Positions 19,396 through 28,949 of a DNA stretch of 64,000 nucleotides are shown here, one piece after another. Both the position numbers and the translations under genes were made by a program. Location: contig NZ_VDMB01000010.1 in NCBI RefSeq assembly GCF_006175995.1, positions 1 through 64,000 on the forward strand. Direction: 5' to 3'. The DNA is from Desulfobotulus mexicanus (GTDB lineage: Bacteria > Desulfobacterota > Desulfobacteria > Desulfobacterales > ASO4-4). The notes beneath the pieces were generated by a model that had not been told where the DNA came from, made no database searches, and was given only the letters and a program-made list of their open reading frames with translations. Each line of letters begins with the position of its first letter. The first letter of the stretch is position 1.

Positions 19396-22300
19396 CTTCT
19401 CCCCCATCCTTTGCAGGAGGGCCGCCTGCGGGCGTGCTCATGACACTGGTACGTCAGTTTCTTTCCTCTAAACTTTCTCCCATTGTGATTGTGGCGGCTC
19501 TGTCTCTGGGTATTTTTTCCGTATGGCTTACGCCCAAGGAGGAGGAGCCCCAGATTGTGGTGCCCCTTGCGGATATTTTTGTGGATGCCCCCGGTGCTTC
19601 GGCAAAGGAGGTGGAGCAGCTGGTGGCAACCCCTCTGGAGCGTCTGCTCTGGCAGATTGACGGTGTGGAATATGTCTATTCCATGTCAAGTCAGGATTCG
19701 GCCGTGGTGACGGTGCGTTTTTATGTGGGAGAAGACAGGGAAGCTGCCTTGGTAAAGCTGCACAACCGGATCATGATGAATCAGGATCTGGTGCCTCCCA
19801 TTGTCCGGGGCTGGCTTATCAAGCCCGTTGAGATAGATGATGTACCCATTGTGAACCTTACCCTGCATTCGGATCTTTATGATGATCATGCCCTGCGGCG
19901 CATGGCCGAAGAGATGCTGGTGCGGATTTCTGCGGTCAAGGATGTATCCCGCACGGAGCTGGTGGGGGGCAGAAAACGTGAGGTCCGGGTCAGTCTTTCC
20001 GCCGAAGGTATGATGGGTTTTGGTGTGGATGTGGAGAGGGTGCTGGCAGCCCTTGCCACTTCCGATGTTTCCGTGAGCGCTGGTCGGGTGAGTCAGGCTA
20101 ACCGCAGCTTTATGGTGGCCAGTGATGCCTTTCTTAAAACCGTGGAGGATGTGGCTTCTCTGGTGGTGGGGGTGCATGGGGGCAGACCCGTATACCTCAA
20201 AGATGTGGCGAAGATAGAAGAAGGCCCGGAAGAGGCCCTTTCCTACTCAAGGCTGAGTTTTGGTGCGGGGTATGGGGGGGAGGAGATCGGTGGAGATCCC
20301 CGCCATGCCGTTACCATAGGTGTTGCTAAAAAAAGGGGTACCAATGCTGTTTCTGTGGCCGAAGCTGTGGTTAAAAGAATGGCGGAGCTTGAAGCCGAGG
20401 TGCTTCCCCATGGGGTATACGTTTCCGTGACCCGCAATTACGGGGAAACGGCCAGTGAAAAGGTTTCAGGTCTTTTGATTTCCTTAGGCTTTGCCGTATG
20501 TTCCGTTGTGCTGCTTCTGGCCCTGACCCTGGGATGGAGGGAAGCCCTTGTGGTGGCTGTGGCCGTGCCTTTGAGCTTTTCCCTGGCCCTTTTTGTGAAT
20601 TTCATTGCCGGTTACACCATCAACCGGGTGACCCTTTTTGCCTTGATTCTGTCCCTGGGGCTTGTGGTGGATGATCCCATCACCAATGTGGACAATATAC
20701 AGCGCAATATCCGTAAGGGCGAGCTTGACCCTAAAGATGCCACCCTTATGGGGGTGAAGGAGGTTCTGTCTCCGGTTCTGATGTCCACCGTGGCCATAAT
20801 CCTCTGTTTTGTGCCCCTTTTTTTCATTACAGGCATGATGGGACCCTATATGGCTCCCATGGCGGTGAATGTGCCCCTTACGGTAATATTTTCCACCCTC
20901 TGGGCCCTTACCATTGTTCCATGGCTGGCCTGGCTTCTCCTGCGTAAACGCTTTGGTATGCGCAGGGATGGAGAAAAAAAAGCGGATGCAGGAGTGCATC
21001 CCCTGATTGAATCCCTTTACAGAAAGCTCATCAGCCCCTTTCTTGCTTCCGCAGGATACAGGTGGGGGCTTTTAGGGGGGATTCTTCTGCTTTTTGCCTT
21101 TTGTCTTTCCCTTGTTTTTTTCCGCCAGGTCCCCTTAAAGCTTCTTCCCTTTGACAACAAGGCTGAGTTTCAGGTGATGCTGGATCTGCCCGAAGGTAGT
21201 CCCCTTGAGGCCACCGATGCCGTTGTGAGGGATTTTGAACATTTTCTGCGTTCAGTGCCCGAGGTGACGGAAGTGCTTTCTTTCACGGGTACGGCATCTC
21301 CCATGGATTTTAACGGTATGGTGAGAAAATACTATCTGCGTCAGGGGCCCCATCTGGCGGATATCCGTGTAAATCTGGTGCATGGAAGTAAAAGGGATAT
21401 TCAGAGTCACGGTCTTGTACTGCGGCTGAGACCGGAACTGGAGGCCTTGGCTTCCCGCCACGGGGTGGCCATGCAGGTTGTGGAGGTTCCCCCCGGGCCG
21501 CCGGTACTGGCAACACTGGTGGCGGAAGTTTATGGAAAAGAGGATATGTCCTATGGCGAGCTGCTCCAGGGAGCGGCCCATGTGCGGGATGTAATGAAGG
21601 CGGAGCCCTTTGTCACCGATGTGGATATCATGGCGGAAGCCGAGCATGAACGCATTGCCTTTGTGGTGAACCGGGAAAAGGCGGCTCTGCACGGGGTATC
21701 CGTTGAGATTCTGCTGAATACCCTTGCCACGGCCGTGGGTGGAAGCATTCCCGCCACCCTGCACAGGGAGGACGAGCGTTTTGCCCTGCCCATCCGGGTG
21801 ATTATGCCCAGAGAAGCCAGAAGCTCCGTCAGCGGACTTGGGGCTATTCCTCTGCGGACTGCCTCGGGTGCCATGGTTCCTTTAGCGGAGCTTGTGGATG
21901 TGCAGCTTATGCCGGAACAGGGAAGCATTCACCATAAGAATCTCGAAAGGGTGGTTTATGTTGTGGGAGAGATGGCAGGAAAATCACCTGCCGAGGGGGT
22001 GATAGATCTCATGGCCCGTCTCCGGGATAATCCTGCGCCTGAAGGTATCCGTGTGCAGTGGGCCGGGGAAGGGGAATGGAAGATCACCCTCAGGGTATTC
22101 AGGGATATGGGCCTTGCCTTTGCCTTTGCCCTAATGGGGATTTATCTTCTGCTGGTGATACAGTCCGGAAGCTTTGGTTTGCCGCTGCTGATCATGATGG
22201 CCATTCCCCTGACCCTGTTGGGTATTCTGCCGGGCTTCTGGCTTCTGAATCTGGTGGCGGCACCTTCCATAGGACCCTACCAGCATCCCGTTTTTTTCAC

Positions 22301-22625
22301 GGCCACTTCCATGATCGGTATGATTGCCCTTGGAGGCATTGTGATCCGGAATTCGCTGGTGCTGGTGGAGTTTATTCAGGAGGCCGTGGCAAAGGGGATG
22401 GTCCTTTCTGAGGCGATTCTCCAGAGCGGGGCCATCCGCCTGCGGCCCATTGTGCTGACAGCTCTGACCACAGCCATCGGTGCTACGCCCATTACCTTTG
22501 ATCCGGTCTTTTCCGGTCTGGCCTGGGCTTTGATTTTCGGGCTTTTTGCCTCAACCCTTTTTACCTTGCTGGTGGTGCCCGTGACTTATTATGCCCTTTT
22601 CAGCAGGTCCGGGCAGCAGGCTTGA
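19392..22625 (+). CDS. RND efflux pump inner-membrane subunit
   Basis: Protein of 1077 residues with the AcrB-type layout: one N-terminal helix, a large periplasmic domain, six helices, a second periplasmic domain and the final helices. The fourth helix carries LGLVVDDPITNVDNIQRN, the proton-relay pair of aspartates in a variant that differs from the DDAIVVVEN of drug pumps such as AcrB. The second half has PLTLLGILPGFWLL and GGIVIRNSLVLVEF. Substrate cannot be predicted. The start overlaps the adaptor stop; the ATG at 19440 is an alternative that would remove a proline-rich leader. Confidence 0.92.
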   Translation: MTSPPSFAGGPPAGVLMTLVRQFLSSKLSPIVIVAALSLGIFSVWLTPKEEEPQIVVPLADIFVDAPGASAKEVEQLVATPLERLLWQIDGVEYVYSMSSQDSAVVTVRFYVGEDREAALVKLHNRIMMNQDLVPPIVRGWLIKPVEIDDVPIVNLTLHSDLYDDHALRRMAEEMLVRISAVKDVSRTELVGGRKREVRVSLSAEGMMGFGVDVERVLAALATSDVSVSAGRVSQANRSFMVASDAFLKTVEDVASLVVGVHGGRPVYLKDVAKIEEGPEEALSYSRLSFGAGYGGEEIGGDPRHAVTIGVAKKRGTNAVSVAEAVVKRMAELEAEVLPHGVYVSVTRNYGETASEKVSGLLISLGFAVCSVVLLLALTLGWREALVVAVAVPLSFSLALFVNFIAGYTINRVTLFALILSLGLVVDDPITNVDNIQRNIRKGELDPKDATLMGVKEVLSPVLMSTVAIILCFVPLFFITGMMGPYMAPMAVNVPLTVIFSTLWALTIVPWLAWLLLRKRFGMRRDGEKKADAGVHPLIESLYRKLISPFLASAGYRWGLLGGILLLFAFCLSLVFFRQVPLKLLPFDNKAEFQVMLDLPEGSPLEATDAVVRDFEHFLRSVPEVTEVLSFTGTASPMDFNGMVRKYYLRQGPHLADIRVNLVHGSKRDIQSHGLVLRLRPELEALASRHGVAMQVVEVPPGPPVLATLVAEVYGKEDMSYGELLQGAAHVRDVMKAEPFVTDVDIMAEAEHERIAFVVNREKAALHGVSVEILLNTLATAVGGSIPATLHREDERFALPIRVIMPREARSSVSGLGAIPLRTASGAMVPLAELVDVQLMPEQGSIHHKNLERVVYVVGEMAGKSPAEGVIDLMARLRDNPAPEGIRVQWAGEGEWKITLRVFRDMGLAFAFALMGIYLLLVIQSGSFGLPLLIMMAIPLTLLGILPGFWLLNLVAAPSIGPYQHPVFFTATSMIGMIALGGIVIRNSLVLVEFIQEAVAKGMVLSEAILQSGAIRLRPIVLTALTTAIGATPITFDPVFSGLAWALIFGLFASTLFTLLVVPVTYYALFSRSGQQA

Positions 22626-22816
22626 GTAGGAGAATAGCTTTGGGGCTGTGATCTGCTCCCTTTCTTTTGGGCGGCTGGGTATGCTTCGAGACCTGGAAAT
22701 TTTCACCTTTTCCGCTTATCCCCGGCCGGTCGATGATACCTGCCGCTTTGAAAGGGCAGTTTCGGATCCGGTTTATGTTTTGGCGGGTTATAGAATGGTA
22801 TAACTTTTTTGAAAAT

Positions 22817-22855
22817 AAAACCCCTTCCGGCCTATGCCCGGAAGGGGTTTTATGC
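22817..22855. terminator. bidirectional terminator between the RND operon and fadL
   Basis: A 14-bp perfect stem (AAAACCCCTTCCGG with CCGGAAGGGGTTTT) around a seven-base loop has A/T tracts on both sides. It lies between the converging RND operon and porin gene and should end both. Confidence 0.85.
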
Positions 22856-22878
22856 TGCATTTCTTTAAGACTGAAAAA

Positions 22879-24444
22879 TCAGAATCTGTAGTTGGCCGTG
22901 AGGTTGTATCCCCAGAGATAACCTTTATTTTTTATATACATTTTTGCATCTTTTTCCAGAAGAAGATCAGATGCAACCTTGTTGAGGTGTTCGGATGTGC
23001 CATTGATGTCATCCCTGTAACCCCAGTCAAAGGTACGGATGTGCTGGAAGGCAAAGTCGATGGTCCAGTTTGTTGTTACATTTGCAGAAAAGCCTGCGGT
23101 CATGACATGGCGGTCATTGTCGGGCCAGATGTTGTCAAAGGTATCAGCCGGAACGGGGGTAGGGTCGTAAACATAGCCGGCAAGGAAGGTGAAGTTGTTA
23201 TTTAAGACATACTCCATGGCCAGCTTGTACTGAATTTTATTGTCCCAGTCTCTTCTGTATCCCATATCCTTTGTCTTTTTAATACCATCGATCATTTGGT
23301 TTTTTGTTGCCTCGACATCTGCCATAGCTCCGGGGCTTGCAGCAATTTGCTCAGCAGTCATACCCCTATCTATGGAAACTGCACCAAATGCAACCTTGTT
23401 AATAAACGCCATGGTTTCATCGGGAATGGTGTGGATGGTAACGTACTCAGCCTGATGCTTGCCTATGCTCCAGTTGGCCCATACCATGTCAAAGGACATG
23501 GCAAAATTTTCCGTAAAGGCATAGCGCATACCTGCCTGAATGGCTTCAGGGTGGTCATAATCCATGACGACTTTACCTATGGCCTGGCCGTTGTGGATGA
23601 AGTCTCCCTTGAAATTACCGGGTGTGCGGGAACGGTAGGTGAGACCGAGGCTGAGTTTGTCTGTGGGCTGATACTGAATGCCCGCATTCCAGGACCAGTT
23701 GATGCTGTCATCCATTTCCATTTCGGAGGTAATAAATTTTCCCCCCTGCTCACTTTTGTCAATGTGTTCATAAATGCCAATCTGCTTGAGGGACTCTTTG
23801 TTTACTGGAATACCCTGAGTCTTTTCAATTTCTTTCAGGATGCCAAGCTGGATGGGGTCATAGAGGCTGGTTTTTCCACCTCCAGCCTCGGAGCGGCCCA
23901 TGCTAACGCCAAAGCCAAGGGACAGACGCTCATTTACCTTATAAGATATGGCAGGGGTAACAGCCACGCGGGTATAATAGGATTCCCAGGCGTTAAAACC
24001 CGTGGGTCTGTGGAAGGGGTCTTTTTCCGTTTTCATACGAAACCCATAGGGTGCATAGGCTGCAATGCCAAAGCTGATTCTTTCATTGACGGGCATTGCA
24101 AAGCCCATATGGGGGTTTATTATGGGATCCTTATCCGTTTTCCAGTAAGTGTTCTGAATACCAAGTTCCCGGGTGCGGTCTTCTCCCTTTGAATCCACAA
24201 TTTTATAGTCCCTGTAATAGGCTTGGGCATCATAAATGGCTGTGCCTGCGGACAGGGTCGGTGTTTTTATGTTGCTGAGTCCTGCAGGGTTGTAATAGAC
24301 GGCAAAGGCATCCGTGGCATGGGCGGAGACCGCTTCTCCCAGGGCCGCATTTCTTGCGCCGATGCCAAAGGGCTGAACCAGCCCTGCCTGAGCTGTCGCT
24401 GCCAGCATAAAGAGGCCAGCACACATACAAAATACTTTTTTCAT
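22879..24444 (-). CDS. OmpP1/FadL-family outer-membrane transport protein
   Basis: Protein of 521 residues from MKKVFCMCAG. The upstream in-frame extension is ignored because the signal peptide (CAGLFMLAATAQA) begins at this ATG and AAGGTGGGAG precedes it. The mature N-terminus GLVQPFGIGARNAALGEAVSA followed by DAFAVYYNPAGLS is the FadL-family plug (hatch) signature. The rest shows alternating beta-barrel strands and a C-terminal aromatic residue (YRF). FadL proteins admit long-chain fatty acids or other hydrophobic compounds such as aromatics. An insertion of about 60 residues (residues 370-430) rich in Met/Ala/Lys is probably a surface loop. Confidence 0.9.
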   Translation of the reverse strand: MKKVFCMCAGLFMLAATAQAGLVQPFGIGARNAALGEAVSAHATDAFAVYYNPAGLSNIKTPTLSAGTAIYDAQAYYRDYKIVDSKGEDRTRELGIQNTYWKTDKDPIINPHMGFAMPVNERISFGIAAYAPYGFRMKTEKDPFHRPTGFNAWESYYTRVAVTPAISYKVNERLSLGFGVSMGRSEAGGGKTSLYDPIQLGILKEIEKTQGIPVNKESLKQIGIYEHIDKSEQGGKFITSEMEMDDSINWSWNAGIQYQPTDKLSLGLTYRSRTPGNFKGDFIHNGQAIGKVVMDYDHPEAIQAGMRYAFTENFAMSFDMVWANWSIGKHQAEYVTIHTIPDETMAFINKVAFGAVSIDRGMTAEQIAASPGAMADVEATKNQMIDGIKKTKDMGYRRDWDNKIQYKLAMEYVLNNNFTFLAGYVYDPTPVPADTFDNIWPDNDRHVMTAGFSANVTTNWTIDFAFQHIRTFDWGYRDDINGTSEHLNKVASDLLLEKDAKMYIKNKGYLWGYNLTANYRF

Positions 24445-24533
24445 GGTTTTTCTCCCACCTTCTTTTCCCTTAAGTCCATAATGCCCGTTCGGAAGCTGCC
24501 TGAAGGCCGCATAATGTTTGTTTGCCCCCAGAG

Positions 24534-24556
24534 ACCGGATCCCCAATCCGGTTTTT
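24534..24556. other. hairpin in the fadL leader
   Basis: ACCGGAT and ATCCGGT form a seven-pair stem in the long 5' leader of the porin gene. On the plus strand a T-run follows, so it could also act as a rightward terminator. Confidence 0.4.
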
Positions 24557-24644
24557 GCTGATATCTCCCTACGGAGTTTGATTGTAAGACCAGCGTTTGA
24601 CTCTTAGTTTGAAAGTTGAACCGATGTTCATTGTGTGGATTCTC

Positions 24645-24672
24645 TCTATATGGGCCTGTACGTCTTTGTCAA
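24645..24672 (-). promoter_or_regulatory. sigma-70-type promoter for the FadL-family gene
   Basis: Read leftward, TTGACA and TATAGA are separated by 16 bases. The -35 is a perfect consensus match. The predicted transcript would have a leader of about 190 bases before the porin start. Confidence 0.6.
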
Positions 24673-24900
24673 CAGGGAAAATGTATTTTTTGTGTGAACC
24701 TTTAAAAATAATGCTTTTTTGGTTTGTATTGGTGGGCGCTGTAAAAATAAAGGGAAGGGATGAGGAACATTGGGGGCTTTATTGGTGAGGTTTTGACATC
24801 AAAGGGACTTTGAAGTAATAGGCATGGTGCTGAAGAGGTGTTTGAAAATACGGTTTTTAAAAAATAGGGTTCGAAAAACAGACTTGAAAAGGAAAACTCT
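24673..24900. other. AT-rich intergenic region
   Basis: Between the porin promoter and the next small gene I see no gene-like frame. Short runs resembling TTTTTAAAAA occur, but no paired promoter elements that I would defend. Confidence 0.4.
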
Positions 24901-25098
24901 GTGGAATGGTTGCTTGAGATTGTAAAGATGGGCGCTGCTCTGGGCTCGGCCATGCTGCTGGGGCACTGGTTTCTGGCCGAGGTAAAACGGATAAAGGCTC
25001 AGAATCAACCCCTTTATAAGGCCTATATGACAGTACCCGGCGTGTTGGTGATCCTTGCGGTTCTTATTCCGGCTGTTGTCTGGTTTTTCTGGGGTTAG
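24901..25098 (+). CDS. small two-helix membrane protein
   Basis: Protein of 65 residues starting with GTG, preceded by an AAAAGGA ribosome binding site. Two hydrophobic helices, around MGAALGSAMLLGHWFLA and VPGVLVILAVLIPAVVWFFW, flank a short charged loop (EVKRIKAQNQPLYKAY). Function unknown. The protein-like composition and the convergent position with dusB, 15 bases apart, favour a real gene. Confidence 0.6.
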   Translation: MEWLLEIVKMGAALGSAMLLGHWFLAEVKRIKAQNQPLYKAYMTVPGVLVILAVLIPAVVWFFWG

Positions 25099-25113
25099 CT
25101 GCTGTGGTGTTTT

Positions 25114-26097
25114 TTATATCAGGCCTGCCTGAAAAGTGTGCAGAAGTTCCAGAGCCTTGCTTTTGCTGGAAATGGAAGAGGCTTCAGATCTGAAAACCGT
25201 ACTTCCGGGAAGGCCTTTGACAAACCAGCCAAGGCGGCTTCTGAACATGCTGCAGGCGGTTTCTTCTCCGTAAAAAAGGGTGAGGTTTTCTATGTAGTTT
25301 TCCATGGAGGCAAAGTGTTCTGCAAGGTTTTGTCCCTTAGGGGATATTTCTTCCATGAGATCGTGGATATCCTTAAAAATATGGGGGCTGTGCATGGCGG
25401 TTCTGCCGATCATGACGGCATCACAATTTGTCTTGCTGAACATGGAAAGGGCATCTTCGGGTCTTATGATGTCTCCGTTGCCAATGACGGGAATTTTTAC
25501 AAGACTTTTTATTTTGCGGATAAGTGACCAGTCCGCCTTTCCCCCGAAGCCCTGACGGGCGGTTCTCGGATGGATGGTTATGGCATCCACACCGCAGTCT
25601 TCGGCTATCCGGCTTAAACGAAAGGCATCTTCCCCATGGGGCTGCCATCCGGAACGGATCTTGATGGTCAGGGGGACCGAAAGTACCCTGCGGACCTTTG
25701 TAATGATTTCCTTTGATTTTTCAGGCTCTGCCATGAGGGCGGACCCGGAACCGGATTTTAAGACCTTGCGTACGGAACAGCCGAAATTGATATCCACAAT
25801 GTCCGCACCCGCATCCTGCACCATAAGGGCGGCTTCGGCCATGATGGCAGGATCGGAGCCGAAGATCTGTATGGAAAGAGGTCTTTCTTCCGGATGGGAT
25901 GCCATGAGCTGTCGGGTTTTTTCTGAGCCATAAACCAGACCGTTGGCACTGACCATTTCGGAACACACCAGACCGCAGCCGAACCCTTTGATCATGCGAC
26001 GGAAGGGCTGATCCGTGACCCCTGCAAGGGGAGCCAGCACGGTGGGGTGGGAAAAAGATATGCCGCCAATGGAAAAAGTGTGTTTTTTGGGGTTCAT
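25114..26097 (-). CDS. dusB: tRNA-dihydrouridine synthase B
   Basis: Protein of 327 residues with a flavin-dependent TIM barrel. LAPLAGVTDQPFRR starts the barrel. FGCSVRKVLKSGSGSALM holds the catalytic cysteine, with Ser in place of the usual Pro after it. IHPRTARQGFGGKADW and IGNGDIIRPEDA bind FMN and tRNA. It reduces uridines in the tRNA D-loop. An in-frame helical C-terminal domain completes the expected length. Confidence 0.93.
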   Translation of the reverse strand: MNPKKHTFSIGGISFSHPTVLAPLAGVTDQPFRRMIKGFGCGLVCSEMVSANGLVYGSEKTRQLMASHPEERPLSIQIFGSDPAIMAEAALMVQDAGADIVDINFGCSVRKVLKSGSGSALMAEPEKSKEIITKVRRVLSVPLTIKIRSGWQPHGEDAFRLSRIAEDCGVDAITIHPRTARQGFGGKADWSLIRKIKSLVKIPVIGNGDIIRPEDALSMFSKTNCDAVMIGRTAMHSPHIFKDIHDLMEEISPKGQNLAEHFASMENYIENLTLFYGEETACSMFRSRLGWFVKGLPGSTVFRSEASSISSKSKALELLHTFQAGLI

Positions 26098-26141
26098 AAT
26101 AAAAGAGCTGCCTTGGCTAGATAATGGTTTTTAGTGTGTGT

Positions 26142-26984
26142 TCAGCGGGCATAGCAATAGAGACAGTTATGGGAGCAGGGCTGGCTGCGGTAGGAGCCGA
26201 TGTCCGTGGAATGGGTGCAGCCGCAGTTTTTTCTCTGTCCCTTTTCTTTTCTGAGGGATAGCCTGCCAAAGGCTTTTTTCAGCTCAGTACCCGGAATGCA
26301 GTGGGCCTGAAAAATATTATCAGGCTTGCAGGATGTCAGCAGCTCAGGCTCGCAGCAGAGAAAAAGCCGGATATCCATCTGCCCCAGCAGCTCTGCCATG
26401 CGCTCAATGATTTTTCTTTTATGGTCCGGCTCAGGATCAAAGAAAAAGACGCCGCTGCTTTTGCCCTGCCGGATGACCTTCGGATAAAGGTCCAGAAAGC
26501 TTGTTGTGCAGGAAGAAATACCGGCTTTGGCAGCTGCTTTGGCGATGGAAGAAAAGTCTTGCAGGTTGTGCCGGATACCTCCATGGGCATCCCGCCAGTG
26601 GCATATGGGGTCCCATCGCCAGAAAACAGAGTGAGGACCGAAGCGTAAGGCCAGCTCCTGCATCTGTTTCATCCGTTCTTCAAGGGGCGGCAGGCCGGGT
26701 TCCAGCAGGGGCATCTCTGTATTGATCGTGAACTGAAAGCAGGCTCCCATTCCCATATCCCGGAGCTTTTCTCCGGTTTTATTTTCTAAAAAAGGGCCGT
26801 AATTTTTAGACCAGAAAACAAAAGCTGCCACATCTTCTGCTCTGGCAGAGACGGAAAACTTTCTGCCGGATACGGGATTTTCCACCTCAAAAAAGCCTTT
26901 TTCCAGCCCCCGGTGGAACCATGGGAGGTGAAAGGCTGGAAGATCCGTTCTCCGGGATGCGGAAAGAATGCGGCGCAGGCCCAT
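26142..26984 (-). CDS. DUF1848-family protein
   Basis: Protein of 280 residues. The N-terminus (ILSASRRTDLPAF) and the later FVFWSKNYGPFL and CFQFTINTEMPLLEPGLP are typical of DUF1848. The C-terminus ends CGCTHSTDIGSYRSQPCSHNCLYCYAR, broken here by a cysteine pattern C-x-C-x(13)-C-x3-C-x2-C that could bind an iron-sulfur cluster. The family is suspected to be radical-SAM-related, but its reaction is unknown to me. It is followed leftward by dusB and preceded by a small unknown gene, all in one direction. Confidence 0.75.
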   Translation of the reverse strand: MGLRRILSASRRTDLPAFHLPWFHRGLEKGFFEVENPVSGRKFSVSARAEDVAAFVFWSKNYGPFLENKTGEKLRDMGMGACFQFTINTEMPLLEPGLPPLEERMKQMQELALRFGPHSVFWRWDPICHWRDAHGGIRHNLQDFSSIAKAAAKAGISSCTTSFLDLYPKVIRQGKSSGVFFFDPEPDHKRKIIERMAELLGQMDIRLFLCCEPELLTSCKPDNIFQAHCIPGTELKKAFGRLSLRKEKGQRKNCGCTHSTDIGSYRSQPCSHNCLYCYAR

Positions 26985-26993
26985 GGAAGGTTT

Positions 26994-27338
26994 TCAGCTT
27001 TTTTTGAAATCGGAAAGGGAAATCACCTGACCGGGCGTACTGCTTTCTTTTTTCCCCTTGCCGGCATTCAGGATTTCTTCCTGCCTTTCTTTGAAGGCTG
27101 CTGAAGGTTCCAGTTTTTCCAGCCTGATGCGTTTGCCCTGCATGGTAAATTCGTCACCATTGATGTAAGTATCCCGCAGGATCCAGGTGATGCGTTCCGG
27201 CGGAGGCGGCACCTGCAGAAGGGTCATGGTGAGCTGGTACCAGTCCCTTTTCACATCGGCTTCAATGTCATCGACCCGGGCATAGGTGGTGGGCTGGTCT
27301 TCAAAATAAATGAGAACGATGTCTCCGATATCCGTCAT
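26994..27338 (-). CDS. conserved small protein of unknown function
   Basis: Protein of 114 residues, soluble. It begins MTDIGDIVLIYFEDQPTTYARV, a compact beta-rich pattern. A central VPPPPERITWILRD region precedes a charged helical tail. It lies 9 bases upstream of the DUF1848 gene, so the two are probably co-transcribed. I do not recognise a domain. Confidence 0.65.
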   Translation of the reverse strand: MTDIGDIVLIYFEDQPTTYARVDDIEADVKRDWYQLTMTLLQVPPPPERITWILRDTYINGDEFTMQGKRIRLEKLEPSAAFKERQEEILNAGKGKKESSTPGQVISLSDFKKS

Positions 27339-27456
27339 GGTTTCTGCCTTTTTTTGTTGTTATAATATCTTTTTTCCGGCTTAAGGATTCAGACTGCTTT
27401 CCATGCCGGGCCATCTATGGCACAGGAACGGCTTTTTTGTCAAAGAGGAGAAGCAT

Positions 27457-28344
27457 ATGCTGCTGAGTGATATTTTTGAAAAAAATCCCATGACCTTCAG
27501 TTTTGAGTTTTTTCCGCCGGCAACGGAAAAGGGGTGGGAGAGTCTTTTCCATACCATTGCCGATCTCATGCCCTTAGAGCCTGCCTATGTAAGTGTCACT
27601 TACGGAGCCGGTGGCTCCACCCGTGACAGAACCCACAAGCTTCTGGCCCGTATCCACAGGGAAACTCCGCTGACCGCCGTTTCCCACCTCACCTGTGTGG
27701 GGGCTTCCAAGGATGAAATTCATGAAATTTTAAGTGCCTATGATGCTCTGGGTGTGCATAATATTCTGGCCCTGCGGGGAGATCCACCCGCAGGAGAGCC
27801 CTTTACGCCCCACCCGGACGGTTTTTTATATGCCGCAGATCTTGTGGCCTATATCAAAAAGCATTTTCCGGGTATGTGCGTAGGCGTGGCTGGTTTTCCG
27901 GAAGGACATCCTGCAACGCCTAACCGTCTTCTGGAAATTGATTATCTTAAAGCCAAGGTGGATGCAGGAGCCGATTATATTGTTACCCAGCTTTTTTTCG
28001 ATAACCGGGATTTTTATGATTTCCAGGATCGCTGCCAGCTGGCAGGTATTGATGTTCCCATTCTGGCGGGCATTATGCCCGTAACCACCCGCAAAGGCAT
28101 GGAGCGCATGGCGGAACTTGCCGCAGGGGCCCGCATCCCGGCTCCTCTGCTGCGGGCTGTATACAGGGCCGAGTCCGATGCCATGGTGGAAAATGTGGGT
28201 GTGCACTGGGCTACGGAACAGGTGAGGGATCTTATTGATCATGGGGTAAGGGGAATTCATTTTTATACCCTGAACCGCTCCCCTGCCACATTGCGAATTT
28301 ATGAGGCTCTGGGAGTAAAAAATTCCCGGAATCTGAGCCGCTGA
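27457..28344 (+). CDS. metF: methylenetetrahydrofolate reductase
   Basis: Protein of 295 residues, full length for bacterial MetF. The ATG at 457 follows an AGAGGAG ribosome binding site; an upstream in-frame ATG lacks one. FSFEFFPPATEKGWESL near the N-terminus carries the catalytic glutamate. YGAGGSTRDRT, LALRGDPPAG and FFDNRDFYDF are family motifs for flavin and folate binding. It reduces methylene-THF to methyl-THF for methionine synthesis or, in many anaerobes, the Wood-Ljungdahl pathway. No partner genes sit nearby to tell which. Confidence 0.93.
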   Translation: MLLSDIFEKNPMTFSFEFFPPATEKGWESLFHTIADLMPLEPAYVSVTYGAGGSTRDRTHKLLARIHRETPLTAVSHLTCVGASKDEIHEILSAYDALGVHNILALRGDPPAGEPFTPHPDGFLYAADLVAYIKKHFPGMCVGVAGFPEGHPATPNRLLEIDYLKAKVDAGADYIVTQLFFDNRDFYDFQDRCQLAGIDVPILAGIMPVTTRKGMERMAELAAGARIPAPLLRAVYRAESDAMVENVGVHWATEQVRDLIDHGVRGIHFYTLNRSPATLRIYEALGVKNSRNLSR

Positions 28345-28354
28345 GGGAGATGGT

Positions 28355-28933
28355 ATGGAAGAGATTAATTTTGATGAAGGCCGGAATTTTGAAGAAGACT
28401 GGGATGAGGATGTTCCCCGGAGCCGGTCCCGGAAAAAGCAGGAAGCCAAAGCTCTGGAAGCCATGGGCGTGATACTGGCAACCATGGGTGAGGATGTCTG
28501 GCAGGAGCTGCCCCTTTCACCTGAACTGTACAGGGCTTTGGTTGATTTAAAGGAAATCCGCAGCCATGGTGCAAGAAAGAGGCAGGAAAAAAGAATCGGC
28601 ACCCTGATGCGCCATGAAGAAACGGAGACTATTGCAGCCATTGCCCGTTTTCTGGAAGACGGAGAATCAAGGAAACGGCGGGAACATTCACGGACGCAGT
28701 ACCTTGAATCCCTGCGGGACCGGCTTGCTGCAGGAAATGAAGGACTGGCTGAAAAGCTTGCCCGGCATCCGGGGCTGGAAAAAAACCACTTTCTTTTTCT
28801 TGTGGATCAGGCCGTCAGGGAAAAGACAACGGGTAAACCTAAGGGCAGCAGACGCACTCTTTTCAGGTATCTGAATGAAAGGCTGGATGGAGAAGGTCTG
28901 GATCTGGTGGATGGCTTTCTTTCTGATGAATGA
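28355..28933 (+). CDS. darP: ribosome-associated protein DarP (YjgA/DUF615)
   Basis: Protein of 192 residues, highly charged and helical. ELPLSPELYRALVDLKEIRSHGARKRQEKRIGTLMR (split by function: a helix, then a basic RKRQ patch) and NHFLFLVDQAVRE in the C-terminal helix match the YjgA/DUF615 family, which helps 50S subunit assembly. It starts 10 bases after metF and is probably co-transcribed with it. Confidence 0.85.
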   Translation: MEEINFDEGRNFEEDWDEDVPRSRSRKKQEAKALEAMGVILATMGEDVWQELPLSPELYRALVDLKEIRSHGARKRQEKRIGTLMRHEETETIAAIARFLEDGESRKRREHSRTQYLESLRDRLAAGNEGLAEKLARHPGLEKNHFLFLVDQAVREKTTGKPKGSRRTLFRYLNERLDGEGLDLVDGFLSDE

Positions 28934-28949
28934 AGATTTATTGTTTGAT

